Of a stretch of DNA of 39,278 bases, positions 1 through 7,259 are shown in pieces. The stretch covers positions 1 through 39,278 of the forward strand of contig NZ_AMGM01000037.1 of the NCBI RefSeq assembly GCF_000298295.1. The letters are read 5' to 3'. Both the position numbers and the translations under genes were made by a program. Every line of letters starts with the position of its first letter. Within the stretch, counting starts at the first letter, position 1. The notes under the pieces are model-generated. The model saw only the letters and a program-made list of their open reading frames with translations. It made no database searches and was not told the origin of the DNA. The DNA comes from Cecembia lonarensis LW9 (GTDB lineage Bacteria > Bacteroidota > Bacteroidia > Cytophagales > Cyclobacteriaceae).

Positions 1-391
1 ACTTAACTCTCACTCCCCATTTCTCCTTTCTTGTGTCTTATGTCTTCTGTCTAACATATCACATCTTGCTTCTTTTCAAACCTCCCAAGCTATACGGATA
101 GAGTTGGCATGGATAAGCCTTGGACAATAATTGACCAGCTGCGGTTTCTAATTTTTTTTCCCAATAAAATCTCATAATTTCTCAAATTATTGATTTTAAG
201 CCACTTTTGACTTTTGCCTTTTTACTTGGCTCTTAATAACAGCCCTTAAATCCCTTAACTTAATGTTCAATTTCCACTTCCGACCTCCCACTTCCGAAAT
301 TCCTGCTTCTTACTTCTTACCTCTTGCTTCTCGCCTCTCCCTTCCAATCCCACACATTTTTAAAACTTTACAGAATATTTTTAATGGTCGC
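1..391. other. gene-free leader with pyrimidine-rich degenerate repeats
   Basis: No credible coding sequence is seen in these 390 bases. Two tracts are strongly pyrimidine-biased and internally repetitive: about 1-76 (repeated CTT/TCTT words such as CTTGTGTCTTATGTCTTC) and about 273-346 (CTTCCGACCTCCCACTTCC followed by CTTCTTAC and CTCTTGCTTCTC words). The second tract is closely matched, in the opposite orientation, at 38270-38316, and similar CTTGTTTCTTG words recur at about 4050-4101, so this is a dispersed repeat family. Positions 78-90 (AAACCTCCCAAGC) are the reverse complement of a 13-base stretch in the terminal repeat at 38988-39000. Confidence 0.6.
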
Positions 392-423
392 TTTTGGTAA
401 TTCAGCTAAAAGTCCGATATTTG
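392..423 (+). promoter_or_regulatory. Bacteroidota-type promoter for the rpmB-rpmG-DUF4295 operon
   Basis: A -33-like TTTTGG (392-397) is followed by about 19 bases and a -7 box GATATTTG (416-423), one mismatch from TAnnTTTG, the consensus of the Bacteroidota housekeeping sigma factor. It lies 44 bases before the rpmB ATG and is the only good match in the leader. Confidence 0.6.
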
Positions 424-467
424 CAGACTCAATTCTAAAAACGTCTCTAATAATACGATAATATATC

Positions 468-710
468 ATGGCAAAAGTTTGTGACATCACCGGTAAAAGA
501 CCTCGAGTAGGTAATAACGTATCGCACGCGAACAACAAGACCAAGCGTAAGTTTTACCCTAACTTACACAAGAAAAACTTCTACATTCCTGAGGAAGATG
601 CTTGGATCACGTTGAAAGTTTGTACCAAAGCTTTGAGAACCATCAATAAGAAAGGTGTTAGCGCTGTATTGAAGGATGCTCAGGAAAAAGGTATGATCAT
701 CATTAAGTAA
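468..710 (+). CDS. rpmB: 50S ribosomal protein L28
   Basis: Structural component of the large ribosomal subunit. The 80-residue product has the L28 N-terminus MAKVCDITGKRP followed by the basic VGNNVSHANNKTKRKFYPN stretch that is diagnostic of the family, and its length is normal. The ATG at 468 gives the expected N-terminus; there is no clear Shine-Dalgarno sequence, as usual in Bacteroidota. It is followed after 37 bases by rpmG and then a DUF4295 gene, a conserved order in this phylum, with a shared promoter upstream and a terminator at 1153-1189. Confidence 0.98.
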   Translation: MAKVCDITGKRPRVGNNVSHANNKTKRKFYPNLHKKNFYIPEEDAWITLKVCTKALRTINKKGVSAVLKDAQEKGMIIIK

Positions 711-747
711 TATAGGTCAGGTTTTACCCATTTAAAAATACAGAGCG

Positions 748-930
748 ATGGCTAAGAAAGGTAATAGAGTTCAGGTAGTATTGGAGTGTACTGAGCACAA
801 AAACTCAGGCGTTGCTGGAACTTCCAGATACATCACCACCAAAAACCGTAAAAATACGACTGAAAGATTGGAGTTAAAGAAATACAACCCAATCCTTAAG
901 AAAGTAACGGTTCATAAAGAAATTAAATAA
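748..930 (+). CDS. rpmG: 50S ribosomal protein L33
   Basis: Large-subunit ribosomal protein of 60 residues. The N-terminal [18 protein letters not shown] and the central [24 protein letters not shown] segment match the L33 family. Only one cysteine is present (in the ECTEH segment), so the four-cysteine zinc ribbon of C+ L33 paralogues is absent and this is a C- type protein. Middle gene of the L28-L33-DUF4295 operon. Confidence 0.97.
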   Translation: MAKKGNRVQVVLECTEHKNSGVAGTSRYITTKNRKNTTERLELKKYNPILKKVTVHKEIK

Positions 931-975
931 TTTAGGACCCTTGCTGCGCTTTGCAGCATCAAACCCCTTAAAGAT

Positions 976-1128
976 ATGGCTAAGAAAGTAGTAGCAACCC
1001 TGAAAAAAGAAGGTGGAGTAACTTATGCTAAAGTTATCAAAGCTGTAAAGTCCGAAAAAACCGGAGCTTATACCTTCAGAGAAGAAATGGTCCCTACCCC
1101 TATGGTTCAGGAAACATTGAAAAAATAA
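976..1128 (+). CDS. DUF4295 small basic protein
   Basis: A 50-residue basic protein beginning MAKKVVATLKKEGGVTYAKV and ending MVQETLKK. It matches the Bacteroidota-specific DUF4295 family, which is typically encoded directly after L28 and L33 and may be ribosome-associated; the role is inferred from context, as I know of no defined biochemical function. The ATG at 976 lies 45 bases after the rpmG stop, and a strong terminator follows, so it closes the operon. Confidence 0.9.
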   Translation: MAKKVVATLKKEGGVTYAKVIKAVKSEKTGAYTFREEMVPTPMVQETLKK

Positions 1129-1152
1129 CTTGCCTTACATCGTAATGCAGTA

Positions 1153-1189
1153 AAAGTCCCTTCATGCGAAAGCTATGAAGGGACTTTTT
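1153..1189 (+). terminator. intrinsic terminator of the ribosomal-protein operon
   Basis: A perfect 13-bp stem (AAAGTCCCTTCAT, 1153-1165, with ATGAAGGGACTTT, 1174-1186) encloses an 8-base loop and runs into a T stretch. It lies 24 bases after the DUF4295 stop and ends 30 bases before the ftsY ATG. Confidence 0.9.
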
Positions 1190-1219
1190 CATTATATTCG
1201 GACTTTAAATCAAAATACT

Positions 1220-2176
1220 ATGGGAATTTTCGGTTTCTTTTCGAAGGAAAAAAAAGAGAGCTTGGACCAGGGCCTCCAAAAATCCAGCGAGAATATTTTT
1301 TCAAAACTCAGCAAAGCAGTAGTCGGTAAGTCAAAAGTAGATGATGAAGTCCTTGACGAACTGGAAGAGATCCTAATTACCTCAGATGTAGGGGTAGATA
1401 CCACCATCAAGATTATCAGGAGAATTGAGGAAAGGGTCTCCAGAGATAAATACCTGAATACTACAGAGCTGGACATCATCCTAAGGGAAGAAATCATGGG
1501 CTTATTGGGGGAAAACCAAAGCCAGGATTTGTCGGATTTTGACCTTCCCGCCGATAAAAAACCTTATGTCATCATGGTCGTGGGGGTGAATGGCGTGGGC
1601 AAAACGACTACCATTGGCAAATTGGCCCATCAATTCAAGCAAGCTGGAAAGTCTGTAATCTTAGGTGCAGCTGATACCTTTAGGGCAGCTGCTGTAGATC
1701 AGTTGATCCTTTGGGGTGATCGTGTTGGCGTCCCCGTGGTCTCACATGGCATGAATACCGATCCCGCTTCTGTCGCTTTTGATGCGGTGAAACAGGGGGT
1801 TGACACCAATGCCGATGTGGTCATTGTAGATACAGCTGGACGTTTGCATACCAAGGTCAACCTGATGAATGAACTGACCAAGATCAAACGTGTGATGCAG
1901 AAATTCATTGATGATGCCCCTCACGAAATCCTGTTGGTTCTGGATGGTTCCACAGGGCAAAATGCCTTTATTCAGGCCAAAGAATTTACCAAAGCCACGG
2001 ATATTACTGCGTTAGCCATCACCAAACTTGATGGCACAGCCAAAGGAGGCGTGGTCATTGGCATCTCAGACCAATTCAAAATCCCGGTCAAATACATCGG
2101 TGTCGGCGAAAAGATGACCGACTTACAGGTTTTCAACAGAAAAGAATTTGTGGATTCTTTGTTTAAGAAGAAGTAA
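1220..2176 (+). CDS. ftsY: signal recognition particle receptor FtsY
   Basis: SRP receptor GTPase that docks SRP-bound ribosomes at the inner membrane. The 318-residue NG-domain protein has G1 GVNGVGKTT (residues 122-130), the DTFRAAAVDQ insertion-box motif (152-161), G3 DTAGR (204-208), G4 TKLD (268-271) and the C-terminal GVGEKMTDLQVF closing motif. The acidic A domain found in Escherichia coli FtsY is absent, so membrane binding must rely on the short N-terminus (MGIFGFFSKEKK). The frame stays open upstream to 1175, but that start lies inside the terminator; the ATG at 1220 gives the conserved N-terminus. A weak -7 box TATATTCG is at 1193-1200. Confidence 0.97.
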   Translation: MGIFGFFSKEKKESLDQGLQKSSENIFSKLSKAVVGKSKVDDEVLDELEEILITSDVGVDTTIKIIRRIEERVSRDKYLNTTELDIILREEIMGLLGENQSQDLSDFDLPADKKPYVIMVVGVNGVGKTTTIGKLAHQFKQAGKSVILGAADTFRAAAVDQLILWGDRVGVPVVSHGMNTDPASVAFDAVKQGVDTNADVVIVDTAGRLHTKVNLMNELTKIKRVMQKFIDDAPHEILLVLDGSTGQNAFIQAKEFTKATDITALAITKLDGTAKGGVVIGISDQFKIPVKYIGVGEKMTDLQVFNRKEFVDSLFKKK

Positions 2177-2209
2177 ACCTTTGAGGTCTCTTTCAGACCT
2201 CGAAGGTTT
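2175..2209 (+). terminator. terminator hairpin after ftsY
   Basis: Fifteen-base arms (AAACCTTTGAGGTCT, 2175-2189, and AGACCTCGAAGGTTT, 2195-2209) pair with one mismatch around a 5-base loop. The hairpin starts at the ftsY stop codon and ends in a short T run. Its sequence resembles the palindromes at 2242-2273 and 3868-3898, so it may belong to a dispersed palindrome family used as a terminator. Confidence 0.75.
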
Positions 2210-2241
2210 ATTCCTCAGAATTAGATAAAATATAAGTAAAA

Positions 2242-2273
2242 GACCCTCTAGGTTTTTGAAAACCTCAAGGGTC
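2242..2273. repeat. palindromic hairpin of the GACCYTC/GAGGTY family
   Basis: GACCCTCTAGGTTTT and AAAACCTCAAGGGTC pair with two mismatches around a TG loop. This is the second copy of the palindrome type within 70 bp of the ftsY stop. The remaining bases to 2459 hold no recognised gene; an imperfect GCTGAGGCAG / CTGCCGAGGC inverted pair is visible but unexplained. Confidence 0.5.
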
Positions 2274-2459
2274 AAGCCTCTCCGACCTTTGAGTTTGCTG
2301 AGGCAGAATGAAATTTTTTTTGCAAATAATGGATTGGTTTGGCCGCAATATCAATTAATAACTTGTCTGCCGAGGCGGATCCAATATCCATTAGTATCTG
2401 AACCTTCCAAATTGCCAGTGTTATTCGTTTGTTGTTGTAGTCGCGGATATGCCAACTAT

Positions 2460-3572
2460 TTATTCCAACACCACCCGAATCCTTACATATTCCTCCACAT
2501 CGTCAGAAGACGGGCTCAACAATTTGAAGTAAAACCCATCTGGAGTGGCAAAGCCACTAGGCGCAATCTGCCGATTGTCAAAAAATAATTCCCCCACTGT
2601 TTCAAAATCAAGCTTATGCAAGATGAAACTGCTCTTATTTTGAACCCTCCCACTTTCCAAAATTTTAGTTTCGATATCTACATACCTCAATAATAGCTGG
2701 GACATTGGTTCAAAAATAACCCATTTGTACCTGCTGGTTTCCATGCTTGGTGAAAAAACCATGTATTCACCTCTCTGTTCAGTTCGCCCCTTTTGAAAAA
2801 CCAAAGGAACTGAACTTTTGGAGTTTATCCATTTGGAACTTTTGCCATCCATGACCAATAAGGAATCGGTCACAGGAAAGCTTACCAGATGGAGATTTTC
2901 CATGTCAAGGAAAATATGGGAATAAAGCCCCAATTCGGGATCATCATAATACGCGCTGTAGATTTCAGGGTAGGAAAAAGATATGGGCTCTCCTATTCCA
3001 TTCTTTAAGTCATATCTCCAAACCCAGTCCTGATAAGCCATATTGGGCTCCTTTAATACAAAAGGAACATCAGCCAATATTAATTGCCTTTTTTCCTTAT
3101 CATAGTGCATCCTGTTGCCATTGACAACACTAAAATTCACAGCCAATCTTTCTTCAGGGACATTGGGTAATGGAAATCTATCCAGCACTTTGCCATGAAA
3201 ATCAGTATGAACAATTGCTTTTTGATCCGAAATGAAAAAAATCCCATCTTCAGTAATCAAGCTTCCCGATACAAACCCTCCTATACCATCGGGTCCCTCA
3301 ATTTCAAAATCAACTGTACCTTCGAGTTTCCCTGAAGGATAGCTGTATTGGTACATCCTTCGCCCTATGACACCAAATAAAAAAGATTTACCATTTTGCT
3401 CCAAAAAGGTAAACCCCTGAGGCAGACTCCTGGTTAACGTGTCCTTTTCCAAATACAGGGTATCCACGATGTAATCAGTTAGATCGGTAGTTATAAAAAT
3501 AGCCTCCTTTTTGGAATCAGAGCAAGAGAACAAAAGGATCAAGCCGAATAAAATGGTCGTTGCCCGCATCAT
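2460..3572 (-). CDS. DUF4221-like lipoprotein, probable beta-propeller
   Basis: Secreted or surface lipoprotein of about 371 residues and unknown function. It starts MMRATTILFGLILLFSCSD, with a lipobox (LFSC) about 18 residues in. The body is a series of beta-strand-rich segments (LFGVIGRRMYQYSYPSG, GSLITEDGIFFISDQ, VSFPVTDSLLVMDG) resembling the DUF4221/6-bladed-propeller lipoproteins common in Cyclobacteriaceae; the family name is my recognition, not a search. The open frame extends to 3716, but that extension has no signal sequence and overlaps a different reading frame that looks more like protein (3604-3720). Start at the ATG-ATG pair 3572/3569. Confidence 0.65.
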   Translation of the reverse strand: MMRATTILFGLILLFSCSDSKKEAIFITTDLTDYIVDTLYLEKDTLTRSLPQGFTFLEQNGKSFLFGVIGRRMYQYSYPSGKLEGTVDFEIEGPDGIGGFVSGSLITEDGIFFISDQKAIVHTDFHGKVLDRFPLPNVPEERLAVNFSVVNGNRMHYDKEKRQLILADVPFVLKEPNMAYQDWVWRYDLKNGIGEPISFSYPEIYSAYYDDPELGLYSHIFLDMENLHLVSFPVTDSLLVMDGKSSKWINSKSSVPLVFQKGRTEQRGEYMVFSPSMETSRYKWVIFEPMSQLLLRYVDIETKILESGRVQNKSSFILHKLDFETVGELFFDNRQIAPSGFATPDGFYFKLLSPSSDDVEEYVRIRVVLE

Positions 3573-3603
3573 AAAAAAGCCAGTTAGACAGTAGTATTTG
3601 TAA

Positions 3604-3720
3604 TTATTTCCATTGTTTTTTGAGCGAGACAACCCTCGTGTCTGTATTGATCGGGAAATGATCATCCCCCCCATAGACAAAATACCTTTGCGTGGACTTG
3701 ATGTCCTCGCGGCCATTCAC
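3604..3720 (-). pseudogene. possible C-terminal gene remnant or unannotated small ORF
   Basis: On the minus strand a frame ending at 3604 reads VNGREDIKSTQRYFVYGG, then DDHFPINTDTRVVSLKKQWK, before a TAA. Its composition is protein-like. The frame is open back to about 3834 but contains no ATG; the GTG at 3720 is the only plausible start (38 residues). The stop is 31 bases before the lipoprotein ATG at 3572. It could be a short leader gene of that lipoprotein or the 3' end of a gene whose start was lost. I do not recognise the family. Confidence 0.3.
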
Positions 3721-3867
3721 AAAGCCCTTGCTTAACTTAGGACTCAGCGTTCTCTTGATTTTAAATTTGCAAGGTAAATGAATATTCTTCCTAACAAATT
3801 TAAATTGATACTTTAAAATTGCAAGGATGAATAGCTAAATTTAGGTCCAATCACCTAAAACGAAAAA

Positions 3868-3898
3868 GACCTTCGGAGTTTTTATAACCCCGAAGGTC
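3868..3898. repeat. palindromic hairpin, GACCTTCG family
   Basis: GACCTTCGGAGTT (3868-3880) and AACCCCGAAGGTC (3886-3898) pair with one mismatch around a TTTAT loop. It is the third relative of the hairpins at 2175 and 2242 and sits in a spacer rather than directly at a gene end. Confidence 0.55.
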
Positions 3899-4184
3899 CA
3901 TACAGACAAACTTGACAGCTGATCAGATCTTTTTATCACAATACGTAAGGTTTAAGATGCAAGACACAAGAAGTAAGACTTTAGACAAAAGAGCAGTTTA
4001 GTAAACTGGCCCTATTCTGCCCTATAAAGTCCCTTGACCGAAGGGGTCTTTTATCTTGATTCTTGTTTCTTGTCTCTTGCTTCTTGTTTCTAGTAAAGAA
4101 ATCTCCCGACTGACGTAAATCAAGTCTAATCTCTCGCCTAATCATTCATCTTTCCAAACCTACCCTACAACCTGGCCCTTCGCT

Positions 4185-4208
4185 AAAAGCTTTACCAAAG
4201 CTTTTTTT
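4185..4208. terminator. hairpin after pruA, probable terminator
   Basis: AAAAGCTT (4185-4192), a 5-base loop and AAGCTTTT (4198-4205) form a perfect 8-bp stem just past the pruA stop (4213, minus strand). The longer T run lies on the plus strand, so it is a weak terminator for pruA and a better one for plus-strand transcription. Confidence 0.4.
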
Positions 4209-4212
4209 ACGC

Positions 4213-5850
4213 TCAGTCCTCTTCACCCAAGAACGGATACCTATAATCCACCGGAGATACAAAGGTTTCTTTGATCGTTCTTGGAGAAACCCAGCGCAAC
4301 AAGTTGATCATTGAACCGGCCTTGTCATTGGTGCCAGATGCCCTAGCGCCTCCAAATGGCTGCTGCCCAACTACCGCACCTGTCGGTTTATCATTGATGT
4401 AGAAATTACCGGCAGCATTTCTGAGTTTCTTGGTAGCCAGTTCAACGGCATAACGGTCCTGAGAGAAAACCGCTCCGGTCAAGGCATAAGGAGAGGTCTG
4501 ATCCACCAATTCCAATGCCTCTTCGTAGTGGTTTTCGTGGTACACATAAATGGTCAATACCGGTCCAAAGATTTCCTCACACATGGTTACATACATAGGG
4601 TCCTTGGTCAATATTACAGTAGGCTCGATGAAGTAGCCTTTTGACTTATCATAGTTACCCCCAGCAATGATTTCCACGCCCTCGGCCTTCTTGGCATTGT
4701 TAATGTATTTGGAAATTTTATCAAATGCCTTTTCGTCAATCACAGCATTGATAAAATTGGTAAAATCTTCCGTTCCTCCCATTTTCATGGAGGCCAAATC
4801 ATCTAACAGGTATTGTTTCACCTCATCCCATAGGTTGCTTGGAATATAGGCTCTTGAAGCTGCAGAACATTTTTGTCCCTGGAATTCGAATGCCCCTCTG
4901 GAAAGACCTACTGCTACTGCTTTAGGATTGGCAGATTTGTGAGCGATCACAAAATCCTTACCGCCGGTTTCACCAACAATTCTAGGGTAGGTCTTGTACT
5001 TGTAAATATTCTCCCCTATGGTTTTCCAGATATGCTGGAAAACGCCTGTAGAGCCAGTAAAATGAATCCCTGCAAAATCAGGATGATTAAATATTACATT
5101 ACCAGTGGTCGGTCCATCTACATATACCAAGTTGATCACGCCATCCGGTACTCCGGCTTCCCTGAATACCTCCATCAACACATTGGCAGAATAGATTTGG
5201 GTATAGGCGGGCTTCCAAACCACAGTATTGCCCATCATGGCAGCAGAAGTTGGTAAATTACCGGCAATGGCCGTAAAATTGAAAGGCGTCAAAGCGAAAA
5301 CAAAACCTTCCAAAGGTCTTTGTTCCAACCTATTCCAAACACCATCTCCGGAAACAGGAGGCTGCTGCTGATATATTTCAGCCATATATTTCACATTGAA
5401 GCGCAGGAAATCAATGATTTCACATGCCGCATCAATTTCTGCTTGAAAGGCATTTTTAGACTGCCCCAACATGGTTGCAGCGTTTATTTTTGATCGGTAG
5501 GGGCCAGCCAAAAGATCAGCGGCCTTGAGGAAAATAGCTGCCCTTTGTTCCCATTCCATATGTTCCCAAGCATATTTAGCCCCTAGGGCGGCATTAATTG
5601 CCTGCTCCACATGTGAAGCATCTCCTTCATGGAAATAGCCAAGGACATGCTGATGATCATGAGGCGGTGAAAGCGGTTTTTTCTTTCCTGTCCTCACTTC
5701 TTCACTGCCGATATACATGGGCACATCGATTTCCTGTGCGCGAAGTTCTTTTAATTTTGCCTGTAACTCTTTTCTTTCAGCTGAGCCTGGTGCATAACTT
5801 TTTACGGGTTCATTGTGCGGAGTAGGCACATTGAAAAATCCTTTCAACAT
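4213..5850 (-). CDS. pruA: 1-pyrroline-5-carboxylate dehydrogenase (L-glutamate gamma-semialdehyde dehydrogenase)
   Basis: Oxidises glutamate-gamma-semialdehyde to glutamate with NAD+, the second step of proline catabolism, in the cytoplasm. The 545-residue protein is a full-length ALDH4-type enzyme: VGETGGKDF carries the general-base Glu (E294), FEFQGQKCSAASR carries the catalytic Cys (C328), and NDKPTGAVVGQQPFGGARASGT is the conserved C-terminal substrate/NAD segment. The ATG at 5850 gives the usual MLKGFFNVPTPHNEPV start. It stands alone: no proline dehydrogenase gene is nearby, so proline oxidation must be completed by a gene elsewhere. Confidence 0.96.
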   Translation of the reverse strand: MLKGFFNVPTPHNEPVKSYAPGSAERKELQAKLKELRAQEIDVPMYIGSEEVRTGKKKPLSPPHDHQHVLGYFHEGDASHVEQAINAALGAKYAWEHMEWEQRAAIFLKAADLLAGPYRSKINAATMLGQSKNAFQAEIDAACEIIDFLRFNVKYMAEIYQQQPPVSGDGVWNRLEQRPLEGFVFALTPFNFTAIAGNLPTSAAMMGNTVVWKPAYTQIYSANVLMEVFREAGVPDGVINLVYVDGPTTGNVIFNHPDFAGIHFTGSTGVFQHIWKTIGENIYKYKTYPRIVGETGGKDFVIAHKSANPKAVAVGLSRGAFEFQGQKCSAASRAYIPSNLWDEVKQYLLDDLASMKMGGTEDFTNFINAVIDEKAFDKISKYINNAKKAEGVEIIAGGNYDKSKGYFIEPTVILTKDPMYVTMCEEIFGPVLTIYVYHENHYEEALELVDQTSPYALTGAVFSQDRYAVELATKKLRNAAGNFYINDKPTGAVVGQQPFGGARASGTNDKAGSMINLLRWVSPRTIKETFVSPVDYRYPFLGEED

Positions 5851-5880
5851 AAGTATTTGAGTTTATTTGGTTCTGACAGA

Positions 5881-5888
5881 CAAATATA
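5881..5888 (-). promoter_or_regulatory. -7 box of the pruA promoter
   Basis: Read on the minus strand this is TATATTTG, an exact match to TAnnTTTG, ending 30 bases before the pruA ATG. The upstream -33 element is not convincing: the nearest TTG is only about 14 bases away. Confidence 0.5.
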
Positions 5889-6035
5889 AGAAACATGGTT
5901 TGCAATGCCTTTCCATACCTTGCTTTTATCCCCCTCTCATAAAATTTTTGGGGAATGTGATTAAGGCTTTTTTATTTCTTCCCAAATATTCCCAAAAGGA
6001 GTAAAGCAACTCTACCATAATTGATTCCCCTCAGC

Positions 6036-6731
6036 TTAGAGCAAGTTTTCCAGTTCTTTTAAATGCCGGATTGTATATGTGGGTTGGTATTCAATTCCCT
6101 TCTCATGCGGGTCGAAATACACATTGTCAATCTGAGATTGTATAGCACCCAAAATATCTGAATTGGGATTGTCTCCTATCATCATGGAATCTGTATTTTT
6201 TATCCCCAACCTATTCAGGGCATATTGAAAGATCCTTGGATCGGGCTTTTTATGCCCCGTGGTCTCTGAGGTAACCACCAGATCAAAATAAGGACTCAAG
6301 CCGGAAGCCTCCATCTTTTTTGCCTGGCTTTCATTAAACCCGTTGGAAATGATATGCAGTCCATAATTAGGTTTCAGGTAGTCCAAAATTTCAAAAGTGT
6401 AAGGCAATAAATGAGGTTTGGAGGAAGTCCTATGCATAAAATCTTCTTCCATCACCTTAGGGACCAAATTGGGATCGGCTCCTGCATTTTCAAATATCAA
6501 CTTAAACCTTGTTTGCCTAAGTGACAGTTTGTCAATTTTCCCCACATCGTACATGGCCCAAAGCTTGAAGTTCACATTGTAAAAAGACTGGACGAATTTA
6601 CCGGAATCGGTAATACCGCAATTGGCCAATTGATAGACTTCAAAGAGTTCGGAAAGGGACTCCTGGACGTTTCTGTCATAATCCCAGAGTGTATGGTCCA
6701 GGTCAAAGAATAAATGCTGGTACTTTTTCAA
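6036..6731 (-). CDS. YjjG-family HAD phosphatase (noncanonical pyrimidine nucleotidase type)
   Basis: A 231-residue HAD-superfamily hydrolase. Motif I is FFDLDHTLWD (nucleophile D10, D12), motif II IISNGF, motif III the Lys in GHKKPDPRIF, and motif IV MIGDNPNSDILGA. The DHTLWD signature and length fit the YjjG/TIGR02254 group, which dephosphorylates pyrimidine nucleotides and can cleanse modified ones; the exact substrate is inferred. The start codon is TTG at 6731, required because no ATG precedes motif I and the family begins here. It lies 8 bases after the ArsR-type gene, so the two are probably cotranscribed. Confidence 0.85.
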   Translation of the reverse strand: MKKYQHLFFDLDHTLWDYDRNVQESLSELFEVYQLANCGITDSGKFVQSFYNVNFKLWAMYDVGKIDKLSLRQTRFKLIFENAGADPNLVPKVMEEDFMHRTSSKPHLLPYTFEILDYLKPNYGLHIISNGFNESQAKKMEASGLSPYFDLVVTSETTGHKKPDPRIFQYALNRLGIKNTDSMMIGDNPNSDILGAIQSQIDNVYFDPHEKGIEYQPTYTIRHLKELENLL

Positions 6732-6739
6732 AGGGGTAA

Positions 6740-7123
6740 TTATTTTCGGTATGGATTGTTTTCTATTTTGTTTTTTGCCAATTCCCTGTTGGAATGCAAT
6801 ATGTGGTAAACCTCTTGATCGCGCAGAAGGTTGGCATCCTTTTGAATAAACTTAAAAATCTGCTGTATGATTTCCTGGGCCTCATCAAGGATGTAATAAA
6901 ATATCCATTGATCTACCCTTCTACTGCCCACAAGTCCGGCATTTTTAAGATACCCTAAATGCCTACTGGTTTTGGTCTGCGTGAAGTCTAAGATATGCTC
7001 CATATCTGATATAGAAAGTTCTTTATTTTGAAGCAAAAGGTGTAAAATCCGAACCCTTGGCTCTTCAGATAAAGCCTTAAAAATCCGCATTCCATAATTT
7101 AAACTTATATTTTTGAGACGCAT
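6740..7123 (-). CDS. ArsR-family winged-helix transcriptional regulator
   Basis: A 127-residue DNA-binding protein. The region around residues 15-85 is an ArsR-type winged helix: FKALSEEPRVRILHLLL, the LSISDMEHILDFTQTKTSRH helix-turn-helix and the QWIFYYIL wing. It contains no cysteine, so the classical ArsR/SmtB metal-binding motif is absent and another signal is likely. It is the first gene of a two-gene minus-strand operon with the YjjG-type phosphatase. A near-consensus -7 box (TGTATTTG, minus strand) occurs at about 7162-7169. Targets are unknown; autoregulation is plausible but not shown. Confidence 0.85.
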   Translation of the reverse strand: MRLKNISLNYGMRIFKALSEEPRVRILHLLLQNKELSISDMEHILDFTQTKTSRHLGYLKNAGLVGSRRVDQWIFYYILDEAQEIIQQIFKFIQKDANLLRDQEVYHILHSNRELAKNKIENNPYRK

Positions 7124-7259
7124 TTAGTAATTTTAACGAATAAAAGCCGCTTGAAATTAAACAAATACAGTCAAAATAGGCTAATATTATATCAAATTTG
7201 CGGTAGGCTATTGGCCAAAGTAATTTAAATAGCGTATAAAATTTAACAACATTAAGGAT

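Larger units (their letters stand above)
3721..4212. other. gene-free spacer rich in hairpins and pyrimidine/purine repeats
   Basis: No complete gene is seen in about 490 bases. It contains a 7-bp hairpin (TTTAGGT/ACCTAAA, 3840-3859), a 13-bp hairpin of the GACCTTCG family (3868-3898), a perfect 7-bp dyad CAGTTTA-G-TAAACTG (3994-4008), a purine-rich tract (about 3958-3992) and a pyrimidine-rich CTTGTTTCTTG tract (about 4050-4101). The two tracts are roughly complementary in style and resemble those at 1-76 and 273-346. It separates the 3' end of pruA from the 5' end of the lipoprotein gene, both on the minus strand. Confidence 0.55.

Noticed and set aside
78-90. AAACCTCCCAAGC as a reverse copy of the terminal repeat
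   Set aside because: Only 13 bases match the 38988-39000 segment; the flanks do not. It may be a remnant but cannot be claimed.
1175-1219. ftsY start at 1175
   Set aside because: That start lies inside the terminator stem of the upstream operon; the conserved N-terminus begins at 1220.
1742-1960. Antisense ORFs in ftsY, pruA, ilvD-type, amylase and other genes
   Set aside because: They overlap well-supported genes on the other strand and have no family-like sequence; they are shadows.
2281-2455. Insertion sequence remnant, from the GCTGAGGCAG / CTGCCGAGGC inverted pair
   Set aside because: Too short and imperfect, with no transposase fragment between.
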